Positions 9,309 to 16,360 of a stretch of DNA of 64,000 nt are shown here, piece after piece (position 1 is the first letter of the stretch; the number at the start of each line of letters is the position of its first letter). A program made the position numbers and the translations under genes. The stretch is taken from contig NZ_JAGKSP010000008.1 of NCBI RefSeq assembly GCF_017942085.1, positions 124,001 through 188,000 of the forward strand, written 5' to 3'. Source of the stretch: Paenibacillus lignilyticus (GTDB taxonomy: Bacteria > Bacillota > Bacilli > Paenibacillales > Paenibacillaceae). The notes below the pieces were generated by a model. The model saw only the letters and a program-made list of their open reading frames with translations. It did not search any database and was not told the origin of the DNA.

Positions 9309-10427
9309 TTAAGTGCCTTGGCCGTTAAAGAATACATCGATCGTCGTTGGATTTCCGGCAGATGCTGATTTGTAAGCGAGCCGCGTATATTTGAGAAACC
9401 GCTGCGGCACAAGAACATCTACGCTGCCTACGGAAATCCCCGTCGACGTATCGACATCCGCGTACCAGTTGGAACCGTCGGCGCTGATTTCCACGCGAGC
9501 ATCGGCTTTATTAGGTCCACGGTTGTAGACGAAGAACGAATACGTGCCAAGCACGCTGGTGGTCACGGCATTCAATGCCGTATAGGCGGTTGACGTTGTA
9601 AGCAGTGCGTTGGACTGCTCCATGAAGCTCTTCTGCGAAATCGAAGTTACGCTGCTCAATGTACCCGCTGTAATCGTAGCTCCCATTACGCTTGTAATTG
9701 TACCGTTTAACAAATTCGTCAAGGTTCCGGCGGTGATCGTTGCTCCCATCACGCTGGTGATGGTACCGTTTAACAGGTTCGTTAACGTTCCTGCCGTAAT
9801 CGTCGCGCCAAGCACGCTGGTGATTGTGCCGTCTAACAGGTTGTTAATCGTTCCGGCGGTGATCGTCGCTCCCATTACGCTCGTAATGGTACCGTTCAAC
9901 AGGTTCGTCAGCGTTCCGGCCGTAATCGTTGCGCCAAGCACGCTCGTGATCGTACCGTTTAACAGGTTCGTCAATGTTGTCAGCGTTCCCGCTGTAATTG
10001 TTGCGCCCATCACGCTGGTGATGGTACCGTCTAACAGGTTGTTAATCGTTCCGGCGGTGATCGTCGCTCCCATCACGCTAGTAATGGTACCGTTCAACAG
10101 GTTCGTCAGCGTTCCCGCCGTAATCGTTGCGCCAAGCACGCTGGTAATCGTACCGTTCAACAGATTCGTCAGTGTTCCGGCTGTAATGGTCGCTCCCATC
10201 ACACTCGTGATCGTACCGTTTAACAGGTTATCAATGGTACCCACCGAAACCGTTCCGCCCGAGATGGTGACCCCGGAGATGCTGCTGATGGTACCGTCCA
10301 AAATAATATTCAGTATATGACCAGCCGAATCGGTTGCTACCGCTCTCGCCGTTTCGGTGTCATCATGACCAAATATCAACGTCCGGAGGTTGTCCGGATT
10401 CGGGTTAAAGCTTGAAAAGTTCGGCAT
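9309..10427 (-). CDS. 21-residue-repeat protein with DUF6385-like C-terminus
   Basis: 372 aa. Residues ~45-257 consist of ten units of the consensus GTITSVMGATITAGTLTNLL(N/D), mostly exactly 21 residues; the first is 26 and the fifth 24 long. Alternating Thr and hydrophobic residues suggest a beta-solenoid, and its high Thr/Ser content gives many potential O-glycosylation sites. Residues ~270-372 resemble the DUF6385 beta-sandwich seen in Bacillales proteins (SFFVYNRGPNKADARVEISA, ending VDVLVPQRFLKYTRLAYKSA). No signal peptide or anchor is visible, as for many spore-surface proteins. It lies directly upstream of three GT2-TPR genes. A role as glycosylated surface or spore filament is inference. 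Confidence 0.85.
   Translation of the reverse strand: MPNFSSFNPNPDNLRTLIFGHDDTETARAVATDSAGHILNIILDGTISSISGVTISGGTVSVGTIDNLLNGTITSVMGATITAGTLTNLLNGTITSVLGATITAGTLTNLLNGTITSVMGATITAGTINNLLDGTITSVMGATITAGTLTTLTNLLNGTITSVLGATITAGTLTNLLNGTITSVMGATITAGTINNLLDGTITSVLGATITAGTLTNLLNGTITSVMGATITAGTLTNLLNGTITSVMGATITAGTLSSVTSISQKSFMEQSNALLTTSTAYTALNAVTTSVLGTYSFFVYNRGPNKADARVEISADGSNWYADVDTSTGISVGSVDVLVPQRFLKYTRLAYKSASAGNPTTIDVFFNGQGT
9657..10295 (-). repeat. 63-bp coding repeat array
   Basis: DNA coding for the ten 21-residue units. The nucleotide units differ mostly at third positions while the protein consensus holds, and the M/L alternation in SV(M/L)GA recurs, which indicates selection at protein level and past unequal recombination of blocks. 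There are no spacers, so it is not a CRISPR array. Confidence 0.9.
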
Positions 10428-10485
10428 CGCTGTTCACTCTTTCTTTTCCCAAAATAGCCTGCAGCGCTTTCTGCAGTCCTCGCCT

Positions 10486-10941
10486 TCACCTTGCCTTCTG
10501 TGATTGAAAATAGATGCAAAGCTTAGTCGGTTTACCCGGCTGCTCCGACTTGACCGCAAGCCGCGCATACCGAAGAAATCTGGATGGCACGATGACGCCC
10601 ATCCCTTTTATCTGCACAACTCCTTCCGTTTCGACTACATAATCCCTCCCATTAGGACCAATCTCAAGCTGAACCGATGCAGGCTCGCAGCCATCATTGA
10701 CAATGGCATACGAATAGACCGCTTTATTGGATGTGTCCTGTGAAGGCAATGGCACAAAGTCGTCCGTCGTTTCGACATTCATAAATGTGCGCTCCGAAAA
10801 AACCCCCTTCTTGGAGGGCCGGCACTTCTTGCTGCCTGTCGCTTGTCGGTCGCTTTGGTTATATACACCGTCCCGCTTGGAGCATGGAAGAAGTAGAGGC
10901 TTGCTTCCCTTGGTACGGCGCCGCGAGTGCTTGCTGCTCAT
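10486..10941 (-). CDS. DUF6385-like small protein
   Basis: 151 aa. The first ~55 residues are basic and low-complexity (SSKHSRRRTKGSK); residues ~60-150 align by eye with the C-terminal domain of the next gene: VYSYAIVNDGCEPASVQLEI, then GVIVPSRFLRYARLAVKSE and a terminal YFQSQ. It is therefore a second, repeat-free version of the same beta-sandwich. ATG 10941 follows AAGGGGAAG. It is the first gene of the operon with the repeat protein and three glycosyltransferases, 58 bp upstream of the next gene. Function unknown; possibly a capping or cross-linking partner (inference). Confidence 0.75.
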   Translation of the reverse strand: MSSKHSRRRTKGSKPLLLPCSKRDGVYNQSDRQATGSKKCRPSKKGVFSERTFMNVETTDDFVPLPSQDTSNKAVYSYAIVNDGCEPASVQLEIGPNGRDYVVETEGVVQIKGMGVIVPSRFLRYARLAVKSEQPGKPTKLCIYFQSQKAR

Positions 10942-11142
10942 GACATCTTCCCCTTAGCAATAACGCTTCTGTACTCTATGTACTTCCGGCAAGGAATGAA
11001 ACGGCGACTGTCCTTGAAGCCGTGGGCATCGGCCTTTTCTATCGAAATCCATACTAAACTAGGGCAAGCTGCGCGCCCGCTCCATATAATGCTAGAAAGT
11101 ATAGCTGTGCGAGTCTATAACTCCGCCGACAAGAGGTGCTGC
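10942..11142. promoter_or_regulatory. Divergent promoter region of the surface-protein locus
   Basis: 201 bp between the minus-strand operon and the plus-strand pair. On the plus strand CATATAAT (11083-11090) resembles the SigE -10 CATACAAT and contains a SigA TATAAT, but no matching -35 is visible. Sporulation control is therefore only a possibility. Confidence 0.3.
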
Positions 11143-11676
11143 ATGAACAATTACAATGTGTTTAATACCGAACATAACCCCATCTATATGCAGCAAAATA
11201 ACCCCTACACCTCGCCGGGTGTAAACGAAGGTCCGGAGGCCGATGCCGCCAAGAGCGGATTTCTCTTTATTCTGAACACCGGCAGCACAAGCGCAGGCTC
11301 GGGCAGTTCCCTGTTGCTCCAGGCAACGAATCCGAACGGCAGCGGGAAGAAGCTGTACATTTCGCGGATCACAGGCGGCACAACGGCCGCGGCAACCTTA
11401 ACGATTGCATCGGGGGGAACGATTACCGGCGGTACGACGCCTACCCCTTTTAACGCTTTATTCGGCAGCTCCACGACAAGCGTTGCGACCACGAAGCAAA
11501 ACACAGGCTCGCTCGGCGGCTCCCCGACCACCTGCATGGTCATGCAGGTGACTTCCGGTCTGTTCGACGTAGATTTCACAGGCTCGCTTATCGTTCAGGC
11601 GAACCAAACCATCTCCGTCACGCTGGGTACAGGCACCTTGACGGGTGCGATAAATTTGACCTGGTGGGAGGTGTAG
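11143..11676 (+). CDS. Small Thr/Gly/Ser-rich surface-type protein, WWEV end
   Basis: 177 aa, starting at ATG 11143 after AAGAGGTG; an earlier in-frame ATG at 10927 lies in non-coding sequence. The N-terminus (NNYNVFNTEHNPIYMQQNNP, then YTSPGVNEGP) is polar; the remainder alternates beta-type segments: LLLQATNPNGSGKKLYISRI, TPTPFNALFGSS, and a final INLTWWEV. No signal peptide or transmembrane segment. The next gene is a clear paralogue (shared TYVSPGxN, NPNxSGxxLYxSRITGG, TPFNxxFG, GLIVxxNQxIS and WWE). I do not recognise a named family. Its position divergent from the repeat-protein/glycosyltransferase operon suggests another structural component. Confidence 0.8.
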   Translation: MNNYNVFNTEHNPIYMQQNNPYTSPGVNEGPEADAAKSGFLFILNTGSTSAGSGSSLLLQATNPNGSGKKLYISRITGGTTAAATLTIASGGTITGGTTPTPFNALFGSSTTSVATTKQNTGSLGGSPTTCMVMQVTSGLFDVDFTGSLIVQANQTISVTLGTGTLTGAINLTWWEV

Positions 11677-11681
11677 GCTCG

Positions 11682-12263
11682 ATGCCTAATCATTTCGTGT
11701 TCGACCAATCGAACAGCAGGTTCTTCGGTCAATTGACCAATACGTACGTGTCGCCGGGGATCAACACGCCTCCCGACTATGGCGCGGCAGTGTCAGCGCG
11801 TGAATTTATGGCAACATTCAATAACTCTTCAACGCTCAGTATATTAGGGGGTTCGGTTACCGCAACCCTTCAAGTCTCCAATCCCAATGCCAGCGGCCGA
11901 ACGCTTTATGTCTCTCGCATTACAGGCGGCGTCGGCGTTGGCCTGAGCTTACTTTCTTCCTTCAGCGGCTCCTTAACGATGGCGAGGGCAGCCACGATAA
12001 GCTCCCCCTCCACCCTGACTCCCTTCAATACGCAGTTCGGCAATGCCGCCACCAGCGTCATGACAGCCCGCTCTTCCACGAGTGCGGCTTCCGGGGGGAC
12101 GGCCTTTCTGTCTTTGCCGCTCAACCCCGGCATGTTTTCTTTCGACTATGTTGGCGGACTAATCGTACCGGAGAATCAGAGCATTTCCATTACGGTCAGC
12201 AGCTCGCTCACCGTAGCGGGCACCCTTACCTCCTTCGCCAACATTTCTTGGTGGGAAGCATAA
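11682..12263 (+). CDS. Paralogue of the upstream WWEV protein (ends WWEA)
   Basis: 193 aa. ATG 11682 is chosen because GGGAGGTG lies nine bases upstream, partly inside the preceding gene's end, which stops 5 bp earlier, so the pair is co-transcribed. Sequence follows the same plan as its neighbour: polar N-terminus with NTYVSPGINTPP, then LQVSNPNASGRTLYVSRITG, TPFNTQFGNAATSV, GGLIVPENQSISI and ISWWEA. It is Ser/Thr-rich and lacks a signal peptide. The two probably form a heteromeric beta-rich structure (inference). Function unknown. Confidence 0.8.
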   Translation: MPNHFVFDQSNSRFFGQLTNTYVSPGINTPPDYGAAVSAREFMATFNNSSTLSILGGSVTATLQVSNPNASGRTLYVSRITGGVGVGLSLLSSFSGSLTMARAATISSPSTLTPFNTQFGNAATSVMTARSSTSAASGGTAFLSLPLNPGMFSFDYVGGLIVPENQSISITVSSSLTVAGTLTSFANISWWEA

Positions 12264-12318
12264 CGCTCTTTGCCCGTTTCCCGGGAAATAATCGCCGCGG
12301 CCGCGATTCTATAGCCAT

Positions 12319-12377
12319 AAAAAAAGAAGACCCTCTCAGCCTTCTGCTTGCCGCAGCGCTGAAAGGGTCTTCTTCTA
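12319..12377. terminator. Bidirectional terminator
   Basis: Inverted arms AAGAAGACCCTCTCAGC (12324-12340) and GCTGAAAGGGTCTTCTT (12358-12374) with A-rich and T-rich flanks, between convergent genes (the WWEA protein and ohrR). Confidence 0.8.
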
Positions 12378-12388
12378 TCTTATTAGGC

Positions 12389-12841
12389 TTATAACTGACC
12401 GCAGGACTGCTCATGAACGGCTGCGGTCAGCTTGCGAAGCTGTTCCCGAAGCTGGTTAATTTCCTCTCCCGGCATGTTCGTCCGGCAAAACACGCGCTCC
12501 GGAATCGTTACCGCCTTCGTCTTCAGCTCGCGTCCTTGATCGGTCAATCGGACGATAACACTGCGCTCATCCTCGGGATCGCGCTCCCGGCGAATGAGCG
12601 TCATCCCTTCAAGCTTCTTCAGGAGCGGCGTGAGCGTGCCGGAATCCAGGTACAGCCGGGTTCCCAGCTCCTTCACGGGTACGCCGTCCTTCTCCCATAA
12701 CGCAAGTAAGGTTACATACTGGGTGTACGTAATGCCCAGTTCATCCAAATACGGGCGATACAGCTTCGTTACTTCGCGGGCGCAGGCGTAGAGGGCGAAG
12801 CAGAGCTGATTGTCGAGCTCCAGCTGAGCACCTTTTTCCAT
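12389..12841 (-). CDS. ohrR: OhrR-type MarR repressor (organic peroxide sensor)
   Basis: 150 aa winged-helix MarR family protein closely matching Bacillus OhrR. The hallmark sensing cysteine is in LDNQLCFALYA (Cys14, equivalent to Cys15 of B. subtilis OhrR), followed by TKLYRPYLDELGITYTQY and the DNA-binding stretch RLYLDSGTLTPLLKKLE and RRERDPEDERSV. Extra cysteines (Cys20, one near residue 119, and one near the C-terminus) leave open a two-Cys mechanism. On oxidation by organic hydroperoxides it should release its operator, which is visible just upstream. No ohr peroxidase gene lies in this window, so the target may be elsewhere and the gene chiefly autoregulated. Confidence 0.9.
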   Translation of the reverse strand: MEKGAQLELDNQLCFALYACAREVTKLYRPYLDELGITYTQYVTLLALWEKDGVPVKELGTRLYLDSGTLTPLLKKLEGMTLIRRERDPEDERSVIVRLTDQGRELKTKAVTIPERVFCRTNMPGEEINQLREQLRKLTAAVHEQSCGQL

Positions 12842-12893
12842 TGCAGTCTTCCTCTCTGCGGCTTAGGCTAGCAAGCCAATCTATAGTGAATAA

Positions 12894-12916
12894 CACAATT
12901 AAATTGCATGCAATTG
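12894..12916. promoter_or_regulatory. OhrR operator
   Basis: CACAATTAAATTGCA (12894-12908) matches the known OhrR operator core TACAATTAAATTGTA with only the outer bases changed; an overlapping palindrome ATTGCATGCAAT follows. It lies 53-75 bp upstream of the ohrR start and could also affect the ankyrin gene's 3' side, which converges on this intergenic region. Confidence 0.75.
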
Positions 12917-12956
12917 ATGTCGTTAGAATACCAGTTGCCGCAGGTACTGTCAACTG

Positions 12957-14540
12957 CTACACCGCGCCTCTCCGGTGGGACAGAAGCAAATCCGCGATCG
13001 CCTGATGCCCGCGACGTCTCGCCCAGGCAAGCGGCGACGCCCATTCCGGCACATCTGCCGGTTCTATTGCCGCTCCTTTGCGAAGCAGATACGCCGCCAT
13101 CTCCGCCTGCCCGTACTTGGCCGCCCAACCCAGCGGAGTCGTATTATATTCCTCGTCGACAGCATCAAGATCTGCGCCATAGCGAAGCAGCAAATCGGCC
13201 AGTTCGGTGTCGCCTTTCTTCGCAGTCAGGTGCAGATAGCTGATACCGAGCCAATTCCGCACATTCGGATCGGCATCATGGCGAAGCAGCAGCTCGACCA
13301 TCTCGTTATTGCAGGCGTACACCATGTGATTGCTGGCGTACCAAGGCCCGTTCAGCTCGACATGATGACGCAGCAGCAGCTTCACGATGTTGGCGTAGCC
13401 GCAGCTCACCGCCTGGGAGAGCGGTCCATAGTCGCCATCGTTGGCTGCCGCCGGATTGAGCGCGAGCATCTCGCCGACCAGATCGATGCGGCCCAATGCA
13501 CAGGCGCCGGACATCGTCACGGTCCCGCCATGTTCATAGAGCAGCTCAAGCAGCTCCTGCGCGCCTTTCTGCATCGCGGCATATACGGCGTTGCCGGATG
13601 CTTCGATCTCTGCGCTCGGATTCGCTCCATGCGCAAGCAGCAGCTTCACGCATTCGGCATGATCCCCTCTGACCGCCGCATAGAGAGCCGCTCCGCCTGA
13701 GGCATCTCGCTCAGGCAGGTTCGGATCTGCGCCGCCGGTCAGCAGGCTGCGCACAACCTCTATATGACCATGCTTGGCCGCATAGTAGAGAGCCGATCTA
13801 CCCGAAGTGTCTCTTGCATTAGCCAGCTGCGGATTCTGTGCCAGTTGTTCCTTCACTCGTATTGCATCGCCTACGGCAGACGCGATGAAAATATCAAAAG
13901 GGGTTCCTTTTCCAATGAGATACCCCAGCAAGAAACGTTGATCACGTATCGTATTCGTTGGCAGGTCGCGGTTGCCTCTATAGAAATAATCGCCTTCCAT
14001 CGCCAAATGAACAGCTTGACTCCCGTCAGCTCTTTGCGCCTGAATATCCGCGCCTCGCGCCAGAAGCAGGTCGATCAGCTCCGTCTGCCGTGTCAAAACG
14101 GCCCAGTGAAGCGGCGTGTTGCCCCGTTCATCACCTGCGTGGATCGTTTCCGGGTGCTGCTCGAACCATGCCAACAGCTCATCGCGGTCGTAGGCGCGAA
14201 TAAGCCCTGCCGTTACATCGCCGATCGGCTGCACCTGATAGGTATGCTGAAGATGCTCGCGAAGCAGCTCGGCGATAGCTACGTATCCGCGATCCTGCGC
14301 CATCTGCGGCAGGGAATCCTGCCAGCTTAGAACAGGCTTGTCCGCAGCATCAGCGCCATAGCGTAGCAATAGCGTTACGGTATCCAGGTGGCCTTCCCGG
14401 ACCGCAACATGCAGGGGCGAGAAGTACCCCCAGCTCGATTTTGCCAAATCCGCATCTTGCCGAAGCAGCTCTTCCACCATCGGGGTCTCTCCTGCCGCGC
14501 ACAGATCGAACATTCGTCTTAACGATTCAGGCATCGTCAT
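12957..14540 (-). CDS. Ankyrin-repeat protein
   Basis: 527 aa made almost entirely of ankyrin repeats (about 12-13 units of ~33 residues), for example GYFSPLHVAVREGHLDTVTL, GNTPLHWAVLTRQTELIDLL, GRSALYYAAKHGHIEVVRSL, NTTPLGWAAKYGQAEMAAYL. No signal peptide or transmembrane helix, so a cytoplasmic protein-binding scaffold; partner unknown. GGAGG eleven bases before ATG 14540 supports this start (ATG 14534 is an alternative). It starts 8 bp after the ccdC stop and is co-transcribed with it. Two central units are degenerate (around residues 180-230). Confidence 0.88.
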   Translation of the reverse strand: MTMPESLRRMFDLCAAGETPMVEELLRQDADLAKSSWGYFSPLHVAVREGHLDTVTLLLRYGADAADKPVLSWQDSLPQMAQDRGYVAIAELLREHLQHTYQVQPIGDVTAGLIRAYDRDELLAWFEQHPETIHAGDERGNTPLHWAVLTRQTELIDLLLARGADIQAQRADGSQAVHLAMEGDYFYRGNRDLPTNTIRDQRFLLGYLIGKGTPFDIFIASAVGDAIRVKEQLAQNPQLANARDTSGRSALYYAAKHGHIEVVRSLLTGGADPNLPERDASGGAALYAAVRGDHAECVKLLLAHGANPSAEIEASGNAVYAAMQKGAQELLELLYEHGGTVTMSGACALGRIDLVGEMLALNPAAANDGDYGPLSQAVSCGYANIVKLLLRHHVELNGPWYASNHMVYACNNEMVELLLRHDADPNVRNWLGISYLHLTAKKGDTELADLLLRYGADLDAVDEEYNTTPLGWAAKYGQAEMAAYLLRKGAAIEPADVPEWASPLAWARRRGHQAIADLLLSHRRGAV

Positions 14541-14548
14541 CAGTCAGC

Positions 14549-15037
14549 TTACCTCCGTCGCATTAATTTAAGATACGATTGAAGCATGGCGATTCTCCAG
14601 ACTACGATCATCCCGAAAGCGAGCACGAAGAACAGCGCCCCCGTCTGCGGGATACTGACAGCCTGCTCCACTACGTTATGAACGAGCAGGCGCACGATAA
14701 GAAGGCCGAGCAGAATGAAGATAAACATTTTGGACCGTTTCAATACGATCGTTTCCCCAACCCTCTCCAGTTTCGAGGTACGGATGAGCGGATAAGCGAA
14801 CAATACCGCGCCGACGGCAAAAGCGGCAATGCCCCATAACCACGGCACATGCGTAACCGGCGCGACAAACATCAGAAAGCCGGTCGACATGCCGATCGGC
14901 GGAACAATGATTTTGCGCATCGTCGTCGGCCGATTGCTCGCGCGCAATCGCAGGAACATGACCGCAACGCCTGATAGCAGCGTGATCACAATGGACGCCA
15001 CGTGAGGGAGAGAGAATGTTTGGGGGAGAAAGCTCAT
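14549..15037 (-). CDS. ccdC: CcdC-like membrane protein (DUF1453)
   Basis: 162 aa with about five transmembrane helices. The segments KIIVPPIGMSTGFLMFV, HVPWLWGIAAFAVGAVLFAY, YPLIRTS and LKRSKMFIFILLGLLIVRLL match the CcdC/DUF1453 family of Bacillales, named from the cytochrome c maturation ccd locus although CcdC itself is dispensable there and its role is unclear. No ccdA or other cytochrome biogenesis gene is adjacent. AAAGGAG lies ten bases before ATG 15037. Confidence 0.85.
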   Translation of the reverse strand: MSFLPQTFSLPHVASIVITLLSGVAVMFLRLRASNRPTTMRKIIVPPIGMSTGFLMFVAPVTHVPWLWGIAAFAVGAVLFAYPLIRTSKLERVGETIVLKRSKMFIFILLGLLIVRLLVHNVVEQAVSIPQTGALFFVLAFGMIVVWRIAMLQSYLKLMRRR

Positions 15038-15142
15038 GTGGACGCAGCTCCTTTATTTCCGGCTGTTTCAAGAAGAGGCCGCATGGCCTATTTCGGGCAA
15101 TAGCGTACGCATCTTCTTAGAAAGCGCTTGTTTTCTCTAATC

Positions 15143-15634
15143 CTACTCATTTTGCTGCTGTGTTGCAAATAGATCGCGATGTACCTTGACGACTGCTTTG
15201 CGGATCGGAATATCTTGTTCTACCGAGCAGTTGGGCCTGTGAATATCGGTCGGAAACAAGACAACAAAATCACCGGGCACCATATCGATCGCATTCTCGT
15301 TATGGACTTCATCATAGAAAGCAATATCCTGCGTCTCATAGCGGTCGTCTGTGATGACCTGCTCCTCCGAAACCTTGGCTACCCGCATCCGCTCACGGCC
15401 GCTCAGCAGCAGCTGAATATCCGTATGCAGCCTGTGCGTCTCCGGTTTGACTTCGCGCCAATCTCTCGTAACGGGCTCATTAATGAGCAGAAACATACCG
15501 GGCTCGCCAAACTCGTGCCGTCCGGCAGGAAGCTCATCCAGATCGGTCTGCTGCAGCCTTTCGATCGCGCGGCGCACCGGCGCAGGGAACGTATCCCGCT
15601 CTCGCTCCCAATTCGTTAAATCGCTGAATATCAT
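15143..15634 (-). CDS. YhcH/YjgK/YiaL (EbgC/TabA) family protein
   Basis: 163 aa cupin-like protein of the DUF386 family, related to the E. coli beta-galactosidase EbgC subunit and TabA. Typical motifs: ETHRLHTDIQLLLSG, AFYDE, FVVLFPTDIHRPNC and RKAVVKVH, whose His and Glu residues form the predicted metal site. Family members are linked to sugar or sialic-acid metabolism and biofilm traits, but the exact substrate is unknown. It starts 5 bp after the ywbE stop and so probably forms a two-gene operon with it. Confidence 0.85.
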   Translation of the reverse strand: MIFSDLTNWERERDTFPAPVRRAIERLQQTDLDELPAGRHEFGEPGMFLLINEPVTRDWREVKPETHRLHTDIQLLLSGRERMRVAKVSEEQVITDDRYETQDIAFYDEVHNENAIDMVPGDFVVLFPTDIHRPNCSVEQDIPIRKAVVKVHRDLFATQQQNE

Positions 15635-15639
15635 AGGCG

Positions 15640-15846
15640 TTATGGCCCCTCTACGATTGATTTTACGCGGCCGACATCACCGGTTTGCAGTCGCACTTTA
15701 ATCCCATGCGGATGGTTGGGCGAATTCGTCAAAATATCTTTAACGACGCCTCGGGTCGTTTTGCCCGTTGCTTGATCCTTCTTCAACACAATATCTACAG
15801 TTAGCCCCGGACGGATCGCCGCGCGTTGTTGTCCATTTGTACTCAT
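15640..15846 (-). CDS. ywbE: YwbE family protein
   Basis: 68 aa, highly similar in pattern to Bacillus YwbE: NGQQRAAIRPGLTVDIVLKK, TRGVVKDILTNSPNHPHGIK, and a final GDVGRVKSIV. The small KOW/SH3-like beta barrel suggests nucleic-acid or ribosome contact, but function is unestablished. GAAGGAG lies 13 bases before ATG 15846. First gene of a probable operon with the YhcH-type gene. Confidence 0.88.
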   Translation of the reverse strand: MSTNGQQRAAIRPGLTVDIVLKKDQATGKTTRGVVKDILTNSPNHPHGIKVRLQTGDVGRVKSIVEGP

Positions 15847-15947
15847 GATTCGTTATGTACTCCTTCATCCAGTTGGTTTTATTGCTCCCATCATATGCCA
15901 GCGGTCGAGTGAAGTAAAGATTTTGGACAAGACCTTGCAAGAAACGA

Positions 15948-15976
15948 TTGACAGTGAGAATGAGAATTACTATCAT
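15948..15976 (+). promoter_or_regulatory. SigA promoter overlapped by a Fur box
   Basis: TTGACA (15948-15953), a 17-bp spacer and TATCAT (15971-15976) form a good vegetative promoter. Spacer and -10 contain TGAGAATTACTATCA (15961-15975), which differs at two positions from the Bacillus Fur 7-1-7 box TGATAATNATTATCA. Iron-replete repression of the DUF1450 gene is predicted. Confidence 0.75.
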
Positions 15977-16024
15977 TGTTGTAGAGCACGACAACACCAT
16001 CCAGAGAGGTCGGGAACAAGGCGG

Positions 16025-16249
16025 ATGAAAAAGATCAAGTACTGCTGCCGGAACTTCAAGCACGGCTCCAAGTCTGTTTTTAAAACCTTAAAGCAAGAAT
16101 TCCCCGACTTGAAGCAGAAGAAGAAGGACTGCCTTAGCAACTGCAAGCTATGTTCCAAGCAATGTATGGTGATGATCGGCAAATCGGAAGTCGTTGTAGC
16201 CCCGACAGCAGAAGTGTTGTATGCCAAGCTCAAACACCGGATAGGCTGA
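16025..16249 (+). CDS. DUF1450 (YuzB-like) small Cys-rich protein
   Basis: 74 aa starting at ATG 16025; the longer frame from 15845 would run through the promoter. The pattern KYCCRNFKHGS, DCLSNCKLCSKQ and GKSEVVVAPTAEVLYAKL fits DUF1450, with six cysteines in CC and CxxxCxxC clusters that could bind metal or a cluster. The Fur-box promoter immediately upstream and the ferritin gene downstream suggest a role in iron limitation (inference). RBS is modest (GGGAA eight bases upstream). Confidence 0.8.
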   Translation: MKKIKYCCRNFKHGSKSVFKTLKQEFPDLKQKKKDCLSNCKLCSKQCMVMIGKSEVVVAPTAEVLYAKLKHRIG

Positions 16250-16272
16250 TATGGCATAGTATGGTAATATAG

Positions 16273-16328
16273 GAGACGAAGTAGTCCATACTCCTTAGCG
16301 GAGTTTGGCGCTTAGTCTCTTTTTATTT
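16273..16328 (+). terminator. Terminator between DUF1450 gene and ferritin gene
   Basis: Extended hairpin with outer arms GAGAC (16273) and GTCTC (16315-16319) and inner CCA/TGG and ACTCC/GGAGT pairs, then TTTTTATTTTAT. It overlaps a possible ferritin promoter (TTGGCG 16305, TATAAT 16329-16334), so ferritin is probably transcribed separately. Confidence 0.7.
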
Positions 16329-16360
16329 TATAATATATTGTGGAAAGGGAGGTGCGGCCG

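Noticed and set aside
9610..10320. 236-residue plus-strand ORF over the repeat protein gene (repeated VPAVIVAPITLV)
   Set aside because: It is the antisense image of the 63-bp repeats; its opening is due to repeat codon structure, there is no RBS, and the minus-strand reading has a normal N-terminus and a recognisable C-terminal domain.
10927..11142. N-terminal 72-residue extension of the WWEV protein from ATG 10927
   Set aside because: It would overlap the start of the divergent gene and contains promoter sequence; ATG 11143 has a good RBS and matches the paralogue's start.
15845..16024. N-terminal extension of the DUF1450 ORF from 15845
   Set aside because: It runs through the Fur-controlled promoter; the family is about 75 residues long.
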